Shown: positions 26,531 through 35,153, counted from the stretch's first letter. The stretch: 64,000 nucleotides of DNA from Sporosarcina sp. FSL W8-0480 (GCF_037963765.1 NZ_CP150166.1:594001-658000), one strand, 5' to 3'. Notes: a model not told the origin generated them from the letters alone. A program made the numbers and translations.

Positions 26531-27913
26531 CTAATCCTGAACTAATCCAGCAATGTATTCACTATCCAACCAAAAAGCCTGTTTAGTAATCTTCCGGCCG
26601 TCGGGCAACGAAACCTGATCACTACCATCCCTTGCTTTCGGTCGAATATGGCACAGACCATTAGACTTAGGTTTTGGAAGATTGTTGTTTACAATTACCC
26701 TAGTCTTTTGTTGCACAGGTTCAAGTTCGATTCCTTGGCGAATCAAATTTTGTACATGCTTCCAAAAGTCTTTAAGCCGGCCATCAATTTCAGACATAGG
26801 CATATTCCACAATGTAATTCCTTCGAAATATAGTTTTCTTTTCGGGTTTTCCTTTTCTGTTTCCCTGTATTTAAAGACGACAAAAAGAAGCTTTGTTTCA
26901 GAAAAGTATTCTTTCAGCCAGCTATCTTCCCAATCGTCATTTGCCCATTCGTTGAAGTCGATATTTCTGAACGACATATGCTCTTTCGGAAAACCATTCG
27001 GTTCCAATCGAACAGTTTTAAGTTGAATATTTGCTTTAGCAAATTCCTCGACCTGTTCAAGTTTCGTGCCTTTGATACCCAAAAGACTGCTGACAAAAAG
27101 TTGAAGGAAACTCTTGGCTTTATGATTAACTTCGATTTCAGTCATAGCCGCTATTTCATCTAACGGTTTTCCTATATACGGTTGAAACTTTTCATTAAGA
27201 ATTTCAAGTAACGTTTTCTTCTTAAGTTCCGCGGGAGAAGTGATTCGCACAAGGTCTTCCTGAGAAATTATCTTCCGGATTAAGGCTGTCATATAGCTCT
27301 GCTTCAGTGAATATGCACGTTGCATTGCTGAAATGCTGTTATATGGCTGTTCCCTCAACGACCCCTTGTTAGCCCCTTTGGTACTTGCGGCCAGGTAATT
27401 CGTGTCTGCTTCGGAAAGTTCGTGGGCAAGCCCTGCCTTTATTTTATCGTTGATTAACTGCCAGTCCTGTTTAATAATTTCCAAGTCTTCTTCGGTGTAT
27501 TTATGTAAATATGACTTGATGATCCTGTAATCGGCTCTTTTTATTTCGGGTAGCCACTCATAGAACATTAAGAGTAACTCCTTATTCTTATTCCAAAAGC
27601 TTGATGTATCGAATGTGGTGTTAACCTCATCCATATAATTGATAATATTGAGAACCAATCTTTCTTTAGCTGAAAGTGTACCGTTCTTATTCTTCCTGAC
27701 GGGGGTCACTTTCAATTCTATGCCCAGATCTGCAAAATCTGCTTCACTTACAGAATTCACTTGATAGCCAAAAAAACTTTCCTCAATTATCTGCCCCAAT
27801 TGGCCCTTAGATCTTTCGTTTTTTATTCTACCGCTTTGATCGATATCCCCAAATGTACGTCCTTCAGCCTGTCGCGCCTTATACATTAATTCTTCCTCAC
27901 TTTTATAATGCAA
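26531..27913 (-). CDS. Sau3AI-like (MutH-fold) type II restriction endonuclease
   Basis: From TTG 27913 (AAAGGAGG eight bases upstream) the protein is 460 residues, close to Sau3AI at about 490. It shares the Sau3AI pattern along its length: ERLVLNIINY, KAGLAHELSEADTNYLA, TKGANKGSLREQPY and LKQSYMT. The MutH-type catalytic set is D-x6-E-x-K, here Asp59, Glu66 and Lys68. Sau3AI cuts before GATC and has a second, allosteric MutH-like domain, and a matching C-terminal half is present. A terminator separates it from the methyltransferase gene upstream, so it may have its own promoter. Confidence 0.92.
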   Translation of the reverse strand: MHYKSEEELMYKARQAEGRTFGDIDQSGRIKNERSKGQLGQIIEESFFGYQVNSVSEADFADLGIELKVTPVRKNKNGTLSAKERLVLNIINYMDEVNTTFDTSSFWNKNKELLLMFYEWLPEIKRADYRIIKSYLHKYTEEDLEIIKQDWQLINDKIKAGLAHELSEADTNYLAASTKGANKGSLREQPYNSISAMQRAYSLKQSYMTALIRKIISQEDLVRITSPAELKKKTLLEILNEKFQPYIGKPLDEIAAMTEIEVNHKAKSFLQLFVSSLLGIKGTKLEQVEEFAKANIQLKTVRLEPNGFPKEHMSFRNIDFNEWANDDWEDSWLKEYFSETKLLFVVFKYRETEKENPKRKLYFEGITLWNMPMSEIDGRLKDFWKHVQNLIRQGIELEPVQQKTRVIVNNNLPKPKSNGLCHIRPKARDGSDQVSLPDGRKITKQAFWLDSEYIAGLVQD

Positions 27914-27961
27914 AAGACATTCCTCCTTTCCAGTCGTTACCATTATCCTATCATAAATGAA

Positions 27962-27992
27962 TAAAAAAAAGCCGATACCTAAGTATCAGCTT
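27962..27992 (-). terminator. Terminator at the end of the C5 methyltransferase gene
   Basis: On the minus strand AGCTGATAC, loop TTAG, GTATCGGCT is followed by eight T residues. It overlaps the methyltransferase stop region and precedes the endonuclease gene, so methylase and nuclease transcripts may be partly uncoupled. Confidence 0.8.
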
Positions 27993-29245
27993 AAAGTAAA
28001 TTCCAATTGAACGTCAGTTGGTTCGCTCGCTTTTTCGATTTCCTCGATTCGTTTTCCCATTATTTCAATGAGGTTTACAACCAATGCATTTCCCATACAG
28101 AAATATCTCATTCTATCCGACATTCCTGCTGTCCAGTTATCAGGAAACCCATTCAGTCTTTCGCATTCTAAAGGGGTTAAGAATCGTTTTCGACCATTAA
28201 CTTCAACAATATGGGTGCTACGATTGATTGATCCTTCACTCGTCAACATTGTCCTGCCCGGCTTGTCCAGCTCATCGGTCGGTGACATACCGCCTTCAGA
28301 GAACGTATACTTATGGCCATCCGCAGATGTACGCTCAATCTTTTTTGGTCCACGAAGATATTTGAACTTCTCTTCTACCTCAGTCGTGAGGTAGAATTTC
28401 TCCTCAACCATGTTTTCGTCAATGAGGATGTCCTTCAGGGGAGTAGGTTTCTTCATTATTGGATCAACATGTGCTGTGTAAATCCCGCCATTCCGCATGA
28501 TTCCTGCAGTATGGAAGTTTAAAGAATACTCATCTGAGATTTTGACAATATCCTCAGGGAGGAGATCCCTTTCAATCCGGTTCTTGTAAGGTTCCTTTTC
28601 GACAGGGAATGACTTGGCGAAGAAGCCCTTTTCAAATACTATATCGTAATCATCCAGTTCCCGCTGACTTTCCTCAAAAGAAATATTGTTTTTATATGCA
28701 AATATGAAAACCCTTCTTCTTCTTTGGGCAAAGCCGTATTCAGCCGCGTTTATCACACGCCATTCCACACTGTAGCCCAGGTCACGGAACGTTGCGAGCA
28801 TGACTGCGAAGTCTCGGCCTCGTTGAGAAGAAGGGGATTTAAGCAATCTATCTACGTTTTCGAGCAAAACATACTTAGGGAGGGTGCTTTTAATTATTCT
28901 TTTGATTTCCCAAAATAGCACACCTTTTTTGCCACGGATACCTTGTTCTCCTGACAGGGTGCGTGCTACAGAGTAATCCTGACATGGAAACCCTCCGACT
29001 ATCATGTCAGGTCCAATTTCTTCGAATGTATCATCAGACACTGTTGCTATATCTTCGTTGCTATGAGTTCCTTTTTGGAAGTTGCGTGCATAACATTCAA
29101 AAGCATCTTGGGCTTTACGGGAAGGCTCCCATTGATTACCCCATAAGACATCGAAAAGGCGGGGGTTAGCTTGTTCTAATCCTTGACGAAATCCACCGAC
29201 GCCAGCGAATAATTCAATTACCTTTAGACTGTTGCTGTCAGACAT
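27986..29245 (-). CDS. DNA (cytosine-5-)-methyltransferase, M.Sau3AI-like
   Basis: This 419-residue enzyme has all main C5 motifs: I (ELFAGVGGFRQG), IV with the catalytic cysteine in GGFPCQDYSVA (Cys88), VI (LLENVDRLLKSP), VIII (AQRRRRVFIFAY) and X (GNALVV). The target-recognition region and blocks such as QGIRGKKGVLFWEI and SSQRGRDFAVML resemble M.Sau3AI, so GATC with methylation of C is the likely target. It would protect both linked endonucleases if their sites contain GATC. AAAGGGTG precedes the ATG. Confidence 0.93.
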   Translation of the reverse strand: MSDSNSLKVIELFAGVGGFRQGLEQANPRLFDVLWGNQWEPSRKAQDAFECYARNFQKGTHSNEDIATVSDDTFEEIGPDMIVGGFPCQDYSVARTLSGEQGIRGKKGVLFWEIKRIIKSTLPKYVLLENVDRLLKSPSSQRGRDFAVMLATFRDLGYSVEWRVINAAEYGFAQRRRRVFIFAYKNNISFEESQRELDDYDIVFEKGFFAKSFPVEKEPYKNRIERDLLPEDIVKISDEYSLNFHTAGIMRNGGIYTAHVDPIMKKPTPLKDILIDENMVEEKFYLTTEVEEKFKYLRGPKKIERTSADGHKYTFSEGGMSPTDELDKPGRTMLTSEGSINRSTHIVEVNGRKRFLTPLECERLNGFPDNWTAGMSDRMRYFCMGNALVVNLIEIMGKRIEEIEKASEPTDVQLEFTLS

Positions 29246-29325
29246 TTTCGAACACCCTTTCGGTCATTTTCTCTATTATAACCTATTTCGACAAAAAGAT
29301 CAAGATCAAAGTTTAGAATTAGGAC

Positions 29326-29757
29326 TTATTTTTTGCTTTTATATTGAAGTTTTACTTCATTCACAAAATCCATCGTTTCATCCGCTGCCTTTTCGATGTC
29401 CTCCCGTATTTCATGTTCCCACACTCTTTTGACATGCCAATCTATCTCCGAGTAATACTTTGATATCTCTGTATCCCTCTCCAGGTTGCGTTTAAATTTC
29501 TTATCCCAAAATTCCTCGTTGCTTTTGGGACGCTTGAAATGCTCAGGACATACGTGCCAGAAACACGAATCAACGAAGATTACAATCTTGTACCTATTTA
29601 TTGCGATATCGGGTGTTCCTTTTAAAGATCTGACATTACGGCGGAAACGAAGACCTCTTCTCCATAGTGCACTTGCAAACATATTCTCCAACTTGGACTT
29701 GGCCTTTATCTTGCTCATCGTTTTGCTGCGTTGCTCTTTGGACATGATGTCAGCCAT
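29326..29757 (-). CDS. vsr: Very short patch repair endonuclease Vsr
   Basis: Vsr nicks beside T:G mismatches that arise when 5-methylcytosine deaminates. The protein shows SKEQRSKTMSKIKAKSK, then GTPDIAINRYKIVIFVDSCFWHVC with the catalytic Asp and metal-binding residues, and the WHVKRVWEHEI end. Length is about 143 residues, normal for the family. The start is set at 29757, with AAAAAGG about nine bases upstream; ATG 29766 abuts that site. It is the first gene of the minus-strand vsr-methylase cluster. Confidence 0.95.
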   Translation of the reverse strand: MADIMSKEQRSKTMSKIKAKSKLENMFASALWRRGLRFRRNVRSLKGTPDIAINRYKIVIFVDSCFWHVCPEHFKRPKSNEEFWDKKFKRNLERDTEISKYYSEIDWHVKRVWEHEIREDIEKAADETMDFVNEVKLQYKSKK

Positions 29758-29904
29758 GATTTTCATCCTTTTTAATATAGGATTCCCGGTTTAGGAGGGG
29801 GCAAACAATAAGATTCATTTTAGATGCTGCTGCAAAGTGCAAGGAATAATATGACTGAAGTGTCCTAATGAATAATAGAATAGAAGCCGATAGGTACTAA
29901 TATA

Positions 29905-29935
29905 CTGTTATAATAAAATTGGACTAATTAGTAAT
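29905..29935 (+). promoter_or_regulatory. Candidate promoter and palindrome between vsr and the GHKL operon
   Basis: TATAAT at 29909-29914 is followed by the perfect palindrome ACTAATTAGT at 29923-29932, and ACTAAT also occurs at about 29895. This could be an operator for a divergent defence promoter. No good -35 is visible. Confidence 0.35.
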
Positions 29936-29983
29936 ATTTAAGTGAATGTAAAATGCAATATGAACTGTTAGGGGGAACTGTAT

Positions 29984-31909
29984 ATGAAATCTTTTTGGAA
30001 CTTTCCAGCAGCCTCGGGTGGATTAATTAATTCAATAAACAATGCCGGTATAGAAACGTTTCGTGGTAATGAGCTTGACTCATTAACACGTGAGATATGT
30101 CAAAATTCTTTGGATGCGGTAAAGGATGAAACTCAACCAGTTATTATTGAATTCAAGTCCTTTGATATTCCGGCGACTAAATTTCCGAAACAGCGTGAGT
30201 TAGTAGATGTCTATAAAAAATGTGAGCGAACATGGAGCGGGAAAAACGATAAAAGTGAACAATTTATCAAGCAAGCACAAATAATTATGCAACATCCTAC
30301 AATTCAATTTTTGCGAATTAGTGATTTCAATACTAAGGGATTGGAAGGAGCAAGAACTGGTGAACTGGGATCACCATGGAGTTCATTAATCCGCGAGGCG
30401 GGTTCGTCAAACAAAAGTGATAGTTCTGGTGGTAGTTTTGGTATTGGTAAGTCTGCACCGTTCGCTAATTCAAAGTTGCGTACACTTTTCTATGAATCAT
30501 TAGATCAGACAAACTACAAATCACATATTGGTGTAGCAAATATTATGTCGTTTGAGAAGGAACCTGGATTAACGACTGTAGGTTCCGGCTATTACACAGA
30601 CGACGAAAGTTCCAAAGCGATTTCAGGTTTCTTGAATTTAGACTCGAGTTTTGAACGAACTGAGACAGGAACGGATATTTATATTGCAGGATTTAAACCG
30701 AAGCCTAATTGGGTAAATGCGATTCGAAATTCAGTAATATATAATTTCTTTATAACAATTCATCAAAAAAAATTGATTGTAAGAATTGAGGACGAGGTAA
30801 TTTCTCATGAGAATTTGGGAAAGTTAATTCAGTCACTTGATGAGACAAAGGAAGAATATCGTCATGTGAAATCCTATTATGAAGTCCTCATATCAGATAA
30901 GGCATTAAGTATTCCATCTCCTAAAAGGATGTACAAAACTATAGGGACATTCGAAGAAGGAGAAGCAACCCTTTACATTATGAAAGGTGATGATCTGAAT
31001 CGACGTGTACTAATGACTAGAAAAGCAGGAATGCGTCTTTTCGAACAAAACCGAATTAGTGGAAGCATATCATTTACAGGAATATTAATTATTACCGGTA
31101 GACATATGAACCAGGTATTTAAGCAAATGGAAAATCCGGCACATACGTTATGGGAGCCGAACCGATATGAACCGAGTCCGAAAGATGCCGAACGTGCTTT
31201 CAGTGACCTAAGGAAGTTTGTGCGTGAGACCGTACAGAAAACGTTTCAAGTTGAAACTACAGACACAATGGATGCAATCGGATTAAGCGACTTCTTACCA
31301 GATTCTCCTATCTTAGGAGAAGGTCAAGAGAAGCGTGAATCACTTACTATGAAAATTAAAGAGATAAAACAAAAGAAAAAAGCCAAGCAAACGAAGAAAC
31401 CAAAGAAGAGGAAAAGTGGAGAGAGTTATTTAGATGATTTAGTAGCTGCAGGACTTTCTCCTGAAGGTGAAGAATCAGGGCACTCACCGGAAGTGAAAGA
31501 AGAAGGCACAGGTAAAGGTGGAGGGTCTGGAAATAAAAATGGTCAGCAAGGAAGTGCGGAAGAAGGAACAGGCACTGAAAAAGAAGGAAATGAAAAGAAA
31601 GAAAAGAATAGACCGATTGAAATAGAAACACGTTACATCTGTGTAAATAAAGAAGAAGGTTTATATCTGGTTAGTGTTAAGCCGAAGAAAAAATTCGAGA
31701 AAGGTAGGCTTGAATTTAAAGTGTTAGGGGAGCAAGGTGAGTTCAAGCTACCAGTTAAAGATATTCAATCATCTCAAATTGATAACGTTACTATCTCGGG
31801 CAATATGGTCCGATTCAAAAATAACGTTGGTAAAGAGGACATCTATGTAAATGTTAAGGTTGATTATGAACATTACTGTGTACTGGAGGTGGATTTATAT
31901 GAGGTTTAA
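29984..31909 (+). CDS. GHKL-type ATPase (MutL/MORC-like), defence-associated
   Basis: The N-terminus has the GHKL ATP-binding motifs: N-box REICQNSLDA (Glu37, Asn41; MutL has ELVENSLDA), G1-like ISDFNTKGLEGA (Asp114) and G2-like SSGGSFGIGKSAPF (residues 147-160). A transducer-like region follows to about residue 430. Then come a lysine-rich stretch (about 465-490), an acidic low-complexity linker and a beta-rich C-terminal domain (about 545-641). GGGGGAA precedes the ATG. It overlaps the next gene by 11 bases. Not a histidine kinase: no HisKA domain. Role in the island is inferred from position. Confidence 0.8.
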   Translation: MKSFWNFPAASGGLINSINNAGIETFRGNELDSLTREICQNSLDAVKDETQPVIIEFKSFDIPATKFPKQRELVDVYKKCERTWSGKNDKSEQFIKQAQIIMQHPTIQFLRISDFNTKGLEGARTGELGSPWSSLIREAGSSNKSDSSGGSFGIGKSAPFANSKLRTLFYESLDQTNYKSHIGVANIMSFEKEPGLTTVGSGYYTDDESSKAISGFLNLDSSFERTETGTDIYIAGFKPKPNWVNAIRNSVIYNFFITIHQKKLIVRIEDEVISHENLGKLIQSLDETKEEYRHVKSYYEVLISDKALSIPSPKRMYKTIGTFEEGEATLYIMKGDDLNRRVLMTRKAGMRLFEQNRISGSISFTGILIITGRHMNQVFKQMENPAHTLWEPNRYEPSPKDAERAFSDLRKFVRETVQKTFQVETTDTMDAIGLSDFLPDSPILGEGQEKRESLTMKIKEIKQKKKAKQTKKPKKRKSGESYLDDLVAAGLSPEGEESGHSPEVKEEGTGKGGGSGNKNGQQGSAEEGTGTEKEGNEKKEKNRPIEIETRYICVNKEEGLYLVSVKPKKKFEKGRLEFKVLGEQGEFKLPVKDIQSSQIDNVTISGNMVRFKNNVGKEDIYVNVKVDYEHYCVLEVDLYEV

Positions 31910-32744
31910 CAGCAGCCTTCCATACCCAGTACTCAATAAGGAAAATGATAATTATCAATCCTCAAAATTCGAAGTGGAGTTAAAAGCTGAAAAGTCATTC
32001 GGCCAAGTGAGTCTTGAAATGTTCTGCACTTTGGAAAACGAAGGTATTGAAAGATTGATAGCAGAGGGAAAAGCTTTATATGTAATGCATATTGAATGTC
32101 CGCAAACGAGTTTCCGTTCAATTGTTAAATCGAGTTTGCCGAACATCTCAACAAAAATTAGTGATCATCAATTGAGAGGGAAAATGGAGGTTCGTCCGTT
32201 TGTGGTAGCAGCTGCTACTATCAATAACTATACGAATGTTCAGCTGAATGATTTTTATCGTGAATTACCATTGACCTTTGAAAAGGGAAACATGTTGGCA
32301 ACAGCAGATGCGATAGAAATTATTCTACACGAAGAGGACACAGAAACACAAAATTTGCCATCAATAATTACAGTTCGTCGTGTTGAGAAGTCAGAGTACA
32401 TGAGTATTCAAATGAGTTCTGATCAAATTTTGATAGAGCTGCCGAAAGAAATATATGACAAGTATGCGGAATATGCAGGTTCGAGATTAAAAGATACGAT
32501 TTTAGCCACGGTATTCACACCATGTTTGGTAGATGTCTTTCACACATTGAAAGAAGATAATACAGGTTACGAAGACTATAAGTGGTACCAAGTTCTTGAG
32601 CAAATATTTGATAATAACAATATACCGTTTACACAAGTGTTAGATGGAACCGTGCCTGTTATCCAGGCGGTGCAACTTGTCCTAAGAAATCCTCTCGGAA
32701 AATCGTTTAAAGAAATTGAGAAACTTATCAAAGAGGAGGATTAG
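31899..32744 (+). CDS. Uncharacterised protein, second gene of the GHKL operon
   Basis: From ATG 31899 (GGAGGTGG seven bases upstream) the product is 281 residues and overlaps the ATPase gene. The first half is beta-strand rich (FEVELKAEKSFGQVSLEMFC, ALYVMHIECPQTSFRSIV), and the second half is mainly helical. There is no signal peptide or transmembrane helix and no catalytic motif that I can recognise. Tight coupling suggests it forms a complex with the ATPase. Confidence 0.75.
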   Translation: MRFNSSLPYPVLNKENDNYQSSKFEVELKAEKSFGQVSLEMFCTLENEGIERLIAEGKALYVMHIECPQTSFRSIVKSSLPNISTKISDHQLRGKMEVRPFVVAAATINNYTNVQLNDFYRELPLTFEKGNMLATADAIEIILHEEDTETQNLPSIITVRRVEKSEYMSIQMSSDQILIELPKEIYDKYAEYAGSRLKDTILATVFTPCLVDVFHTLKEDNTGYEDYKWYQVLEQIFDNNNIPFTQVLDGTVPVIQAVQLVLRNPLGKSFKEIEKLIKEED

Positions 32745-32747
32745 TTG

Positions 32748-33512
32748 ATGAAAATAAAGTTTCTATCTGAAAACACTTTACAAGACTTACGCGTCAATTT
32801 TGATGCTTATAAGGAACATTACTATATTAAGGAAAGTGAATGGTTCGATAGTTATTTTTCAAAAGAAGGTGCGACCTATGATTCGAATATTGACTATAAG
32901 CAACCAATATTTAATTTTGACAGCGACTATTTAGTGAGTGACTTCGAAAATGTAAAGATAGTGTATGAAGCCTTAAAACATTTGACTGTGGCAGAAGCTA
33001 CACATGAGCGATTATGGGCTGGCTTAGCACATATGCAAATGCGGGAATTTACCTATTACCGCTTATCGACGGATTTGGAAAAGAAAAACGATAAGCGTAT
33101 ACAGTCTGCACTCTTCTTCACCCATGGTGCAAAACGATCATTGTATGTTCATCTGTTGGCACGACTGTGGTGGGTAGGCTATATGACATACGATGAAGCA
33201 AATAAAGAGGATCCGTATTGGCTAACCGAGTTTTTCTCATCGGCTGACTTTTCGGCAAGATGTGTTGTCTTTTTCTCTAGTAACTTCACATCGAATCCCA
33301 ATATCACTAAAGGTGTTTTACGCGCTCTTATAGCATTTAAAAACGAAGGGTTACAAATCAAACGTGAACACTTTGTAGAGGCGAACAGGTACCTTAACAT
33401 CTTAGGCGGAGCGATGATTCTCGATATGCTCGAGGAAGATGAAGTGGAAGAGATTGTAACGGCAAGGATTAGAAAAGTTTATAATCTTGATAGAGTAGCT
33501 GTCATGATTTGA
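32748..33512 (+). CDS. Uncharacterised protein (possibly DUF6339-like), third gene of the GHKL operon
   Basis: The product is 254 residues from ATG 32748, with GAGGAGG eight bases upstream and only three bases after the previous stop. It is helical and soluble. A central block, ATHERLWAGLAHMQMREFTYYR, followed by ALFFTHGAKRSLYVHLLARLWWVG looks well structured, and the C-terminal part resembles a helical repeat. I suspect similarity to DUF6339 but cannot verify it. It completes a three-gene operon ended by a strong terminator. Confidence 0.72.
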   Translation: MKIKFLSENTLQDLRVNFDAYKEHYYIKESEWFDSYFSKEGATYDSNIDYKQPIFNFDSDYLVSDFENVKIVYEALKHLTVAEATHERLWAGLAHMQMREFTYYRLSTDLEKKNDKRIQSALFFTHGAKRSLYVHLLARLWWVGYMTYDEANKEDPYWLTEFFSSADFSARCVVFFSSNFTSNPNITKGVLRALIAFKNEGLQIKREHFVEANRYLNILGGAMILDMLEEDEVEEIVTARIRKVYNLDRVAVMI

Positions 33513-33532
33513 GGAAATATTCAAGGTGGAAT

Positions 33533-33573
33533 TAAAAGCGGAGCCCAGTCATTCCAGGGGCTCTGCTTTTCTC
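33533..33573 (+). terminator. Terminator of the GHKL operon
   Basis: AAAAGCGGAGCCC and GGGGCTCTGCTTTT form a 13-base stem with one wobble or mismatch and a ten-base loop, ending in TTTT. Confidence 0.92.
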
Positions 33574-33640
33574 ATAAGAAGGAGATTCCCTATTCAATCT
33601 GGAAGATAGTTAACAAGGAAGAGGGAATGGAGGAGCGATT

Positions 33641-34024
33641 ATGTTCATCGTCAACACAGAGGCGGCCATCTACAGGGAAGGCCGATATTTACTCTGCAAA
33701 CGCAGCGAAAAAGAAGACCACGCGCCAGGTGGAATAGCACTAATCGGCGGAAAAGTGGAAATGGAAGAAGTACCATCCGACATTTTAGAACGCACCATTG
33801 CACGGGAAGTAGCGGAAGAAGTAGGTCTTGTCATCGAAGGTCAACCGCGTTATGTGCATAGTACAAGCTTTTTGACGGACCAAGGGGAGCCGGTGGTGAA
33901 TGTCATTTTCTTATGTGAGGAATTCAGTGGTGAGCCGTATGCGGTGAGTGCTGATGAGGTGGCGGCTTTGTATTGGATGACGCCTGAAGAGGTGTACGAG
34001 CAACCCGATGCCAGGAGTTTTTGA
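33641..34024 (+). CDS. NUDIX hydrolase, C-terminus cut by a one-base frameshift
   Basis: The 127-residue product has the NUDIX box as GGKVEMEEVPSDILERTIAREVAEEVGL (residues about 43-70; G-x5-E-x7-REUxEExGU form). It ends at QPDARSF followed by TGA. In the next frame the sequence continues LKDYIRMAENVRGKGIPV to a TAA at about 34075, the natural end for such a protein. The break lies in a run of five T residues (34018-34022); one extra T restores the full frame. So this is either a recent loss, a slippage site, or a base-call error. Substrate unknown. Confidence 0.82.
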   Translation: MFIVNTEAAIYREGRYLLCKRSEKEDHAPGGIALIGGKVEMEEVPSDILERTIAREVAEEVGLVIEGQPRYVHSTSFLTDQGEPVVNVIFLCEEFSGEPYAVSADEVAALYWMTPEEVYEQPDARSF

Positions 34025-34126
34025 AAGATTATATTCGTATGGCGGAAAATGTTCGAGGTAAGGGGATTCCGGTTTAATTGAGTGAAAGGCCTGGTATCTT
34101 AAATTTAATTTCAATAAAAATTCTCA

Positions 34127-34164
34127 TCCGAATGAGCTGAATCCATCACTCATTCGGTTTTTTG
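34127..34164 (+). terminator. Terminator after the NUDIX gene
   Basis: CCGAATGAG and CTCATTCGG form a nine-base perfect stem around a 12-base loop followed by TTTTTTG. Bases 34165-34290 hold no feature I can support. Confidence 0.88.
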
Positions 34165-34292
34165 TGTTGGTATGAACTCCTGGCCACCTGTAAGCACTAA
34201 GCTGTAAAGCATCTAACGTCTCCGTGATTCCCGGGCATAGCGAGATAATCCTTCTCGGCGGAACGGAATAGGTTTGTATGAAATAAATGGCC

Positions 34293-34310
34293 TTGTGAAG
34301 ATATTCACAA
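34293..34310 (+). promoter_or_regulatory. Rex/Fnr-type operator 1 upstream of doxX
   Basis: TTGTGAAGATATTCACAA is an almost perfect palindrome. It fits the Rex consensus TTGTGAA-N4-TTCACAA and also the Fnr/CRP pattern TGTGA-N6-TCACA. Confidence 0.7.
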
Positions 34311-34334
34311 ACATGACAAAGCTTCGTGTCTACT

Positions 34335-34352
34335 TTGTGAAAACATTCACAA
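34335..34352 (+). promoter_or_regulatory. Rex/Fnr-type operator 2 upstream of doxX
   Basis: TTGTGAAAACATTCACAA repeats the operator 42 bp (four helical turns) downstream of the first. It ends six bases before the -35 hexamer of the doxX promoter. Confidence 0.72.
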
Positions 34353-34357
34353 ATGAG

Positions 34358-34386
34358 TTGTTCGCCCTATTCTTCCGCGTTATAGT
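34358..34386 (+). promoter_or_regulatory. Sigma-A promoter of the doxX gene
   Basis: TTGTTC, a 17-base spacer and TATAGT lie between the second operator and the ribosome site. Confidence 0.65.
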
Positions 34387-34438
34387 AAGAGTAACAAAAG
34401 GCTATAACCCAATAAAACATCACATAGGAGGAATTGAC

Positions 34439-34945
34439 ATGAAACAAATATTTGAAAATAAAATAGTTGCTGCATTGCTCACGGTATTCCGCGTTTGGTT
34501 AGGTGTTCAGTGGTTGAAAGCCGGTTTTGGAAAAGTATCGACAGGGTTTGATGCAAGTGGATTTATACAGGGAGCCATCGCGAAATCGCAAGGAGAAAAT
34601 GCAGTTGTACAAGGATGGTATGCTTCGTTTCTTGAAACCGTAGCCCTTCCGAACTCTGGACTATTTAGCTTCCTTGTTGCATGGGGAGAATTACTTGTTG
34701 GATTAGGCCTCATTTTAGGTGCATTAACGATACCGGCTTTGGTAGCTGGCGGCTTTATGAATTTGAATTTCCTTTGGGCAGGAACAATCAGTGTTAATCC
34801 TACTTTGTTGCTCGTCACCGTACTTCTTTTAGTCATGGCGAAAAGTGCGGCTTACTTTGGCATCGATCGTCTCCTCATTCCGACAATCAAAAAAGATGTC
34901 GAAAAGAGACGTTTGGATCCTGCAATTGGTACAAGTGCCGGATAA
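34439..34945 (+). CDS. DoxX-family membrane protein
   Basis: This 168-residue protein has four transmembrane helices and the DoxX pattern VFRVWLGVQWLKAGFGKV at the start and a WGELLVGLGLILG helix. DoxX relatives include the small subunit of thiosulfate:quinone oxidoreductase and respiratory accessory proteins. AGGAGGAATTGAC precedes the ATG 34439; a longer upstream frame is not needed. Two Rex/Fnr-type operators suggest control by NADH/NAD+ ratio or oxygen, in keeping with a redox role at the membrane. Confidence 0.88.
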   Translation: MKQIFENKIVAALLTVFRVWLGVQWLKAGFGKVSTGFDASGFIQGAIAKSQGENAVVQGWYASFLETVALPNSGLFSFLVAWGELLVGLGLILGALTIPALVAGGFMNLNFLWAGTISVNPTLLLVTVLLLVMAKSAAYFGIDRLLIPTIKKDVEKRRLDPAIGTSAG

Positions 34946-34959
34946 CTGTATAGAATTTG

Positions 34960-35001
34960 AAAAGCTTGTTATGTCTCAATAGACATAACAAGCTTTTTTT
35001 T
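34960..35001 (+). terminator. Terminator after doxX
   Basis: AAAAGCTTGTTATGTCT, loop CAAT, then its exact complement and a T run: a 17-base stem. Confidence 0.96.
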
Positions 35002-35153
35002 CTACATTTATATTTCTCTGTTCAATACGATGGCTTGTCCGAATTGTTCGGTGATAATACTTTCAATGCGAACATATGTGTGGTAAAATTAAAAACAATA
35101 GCATAGGTATCCCCAAGATGATCGGTCATTTCCCGTGAAGGGAGGTGGTCGAT

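Noticed and set aside
29984..31909. Sensor histidine kinase
   Set aside because: The GHKL motifs are of the MutL/MORC kind and there is no dimerisation/phospho-acceptor domain or membrane segment.
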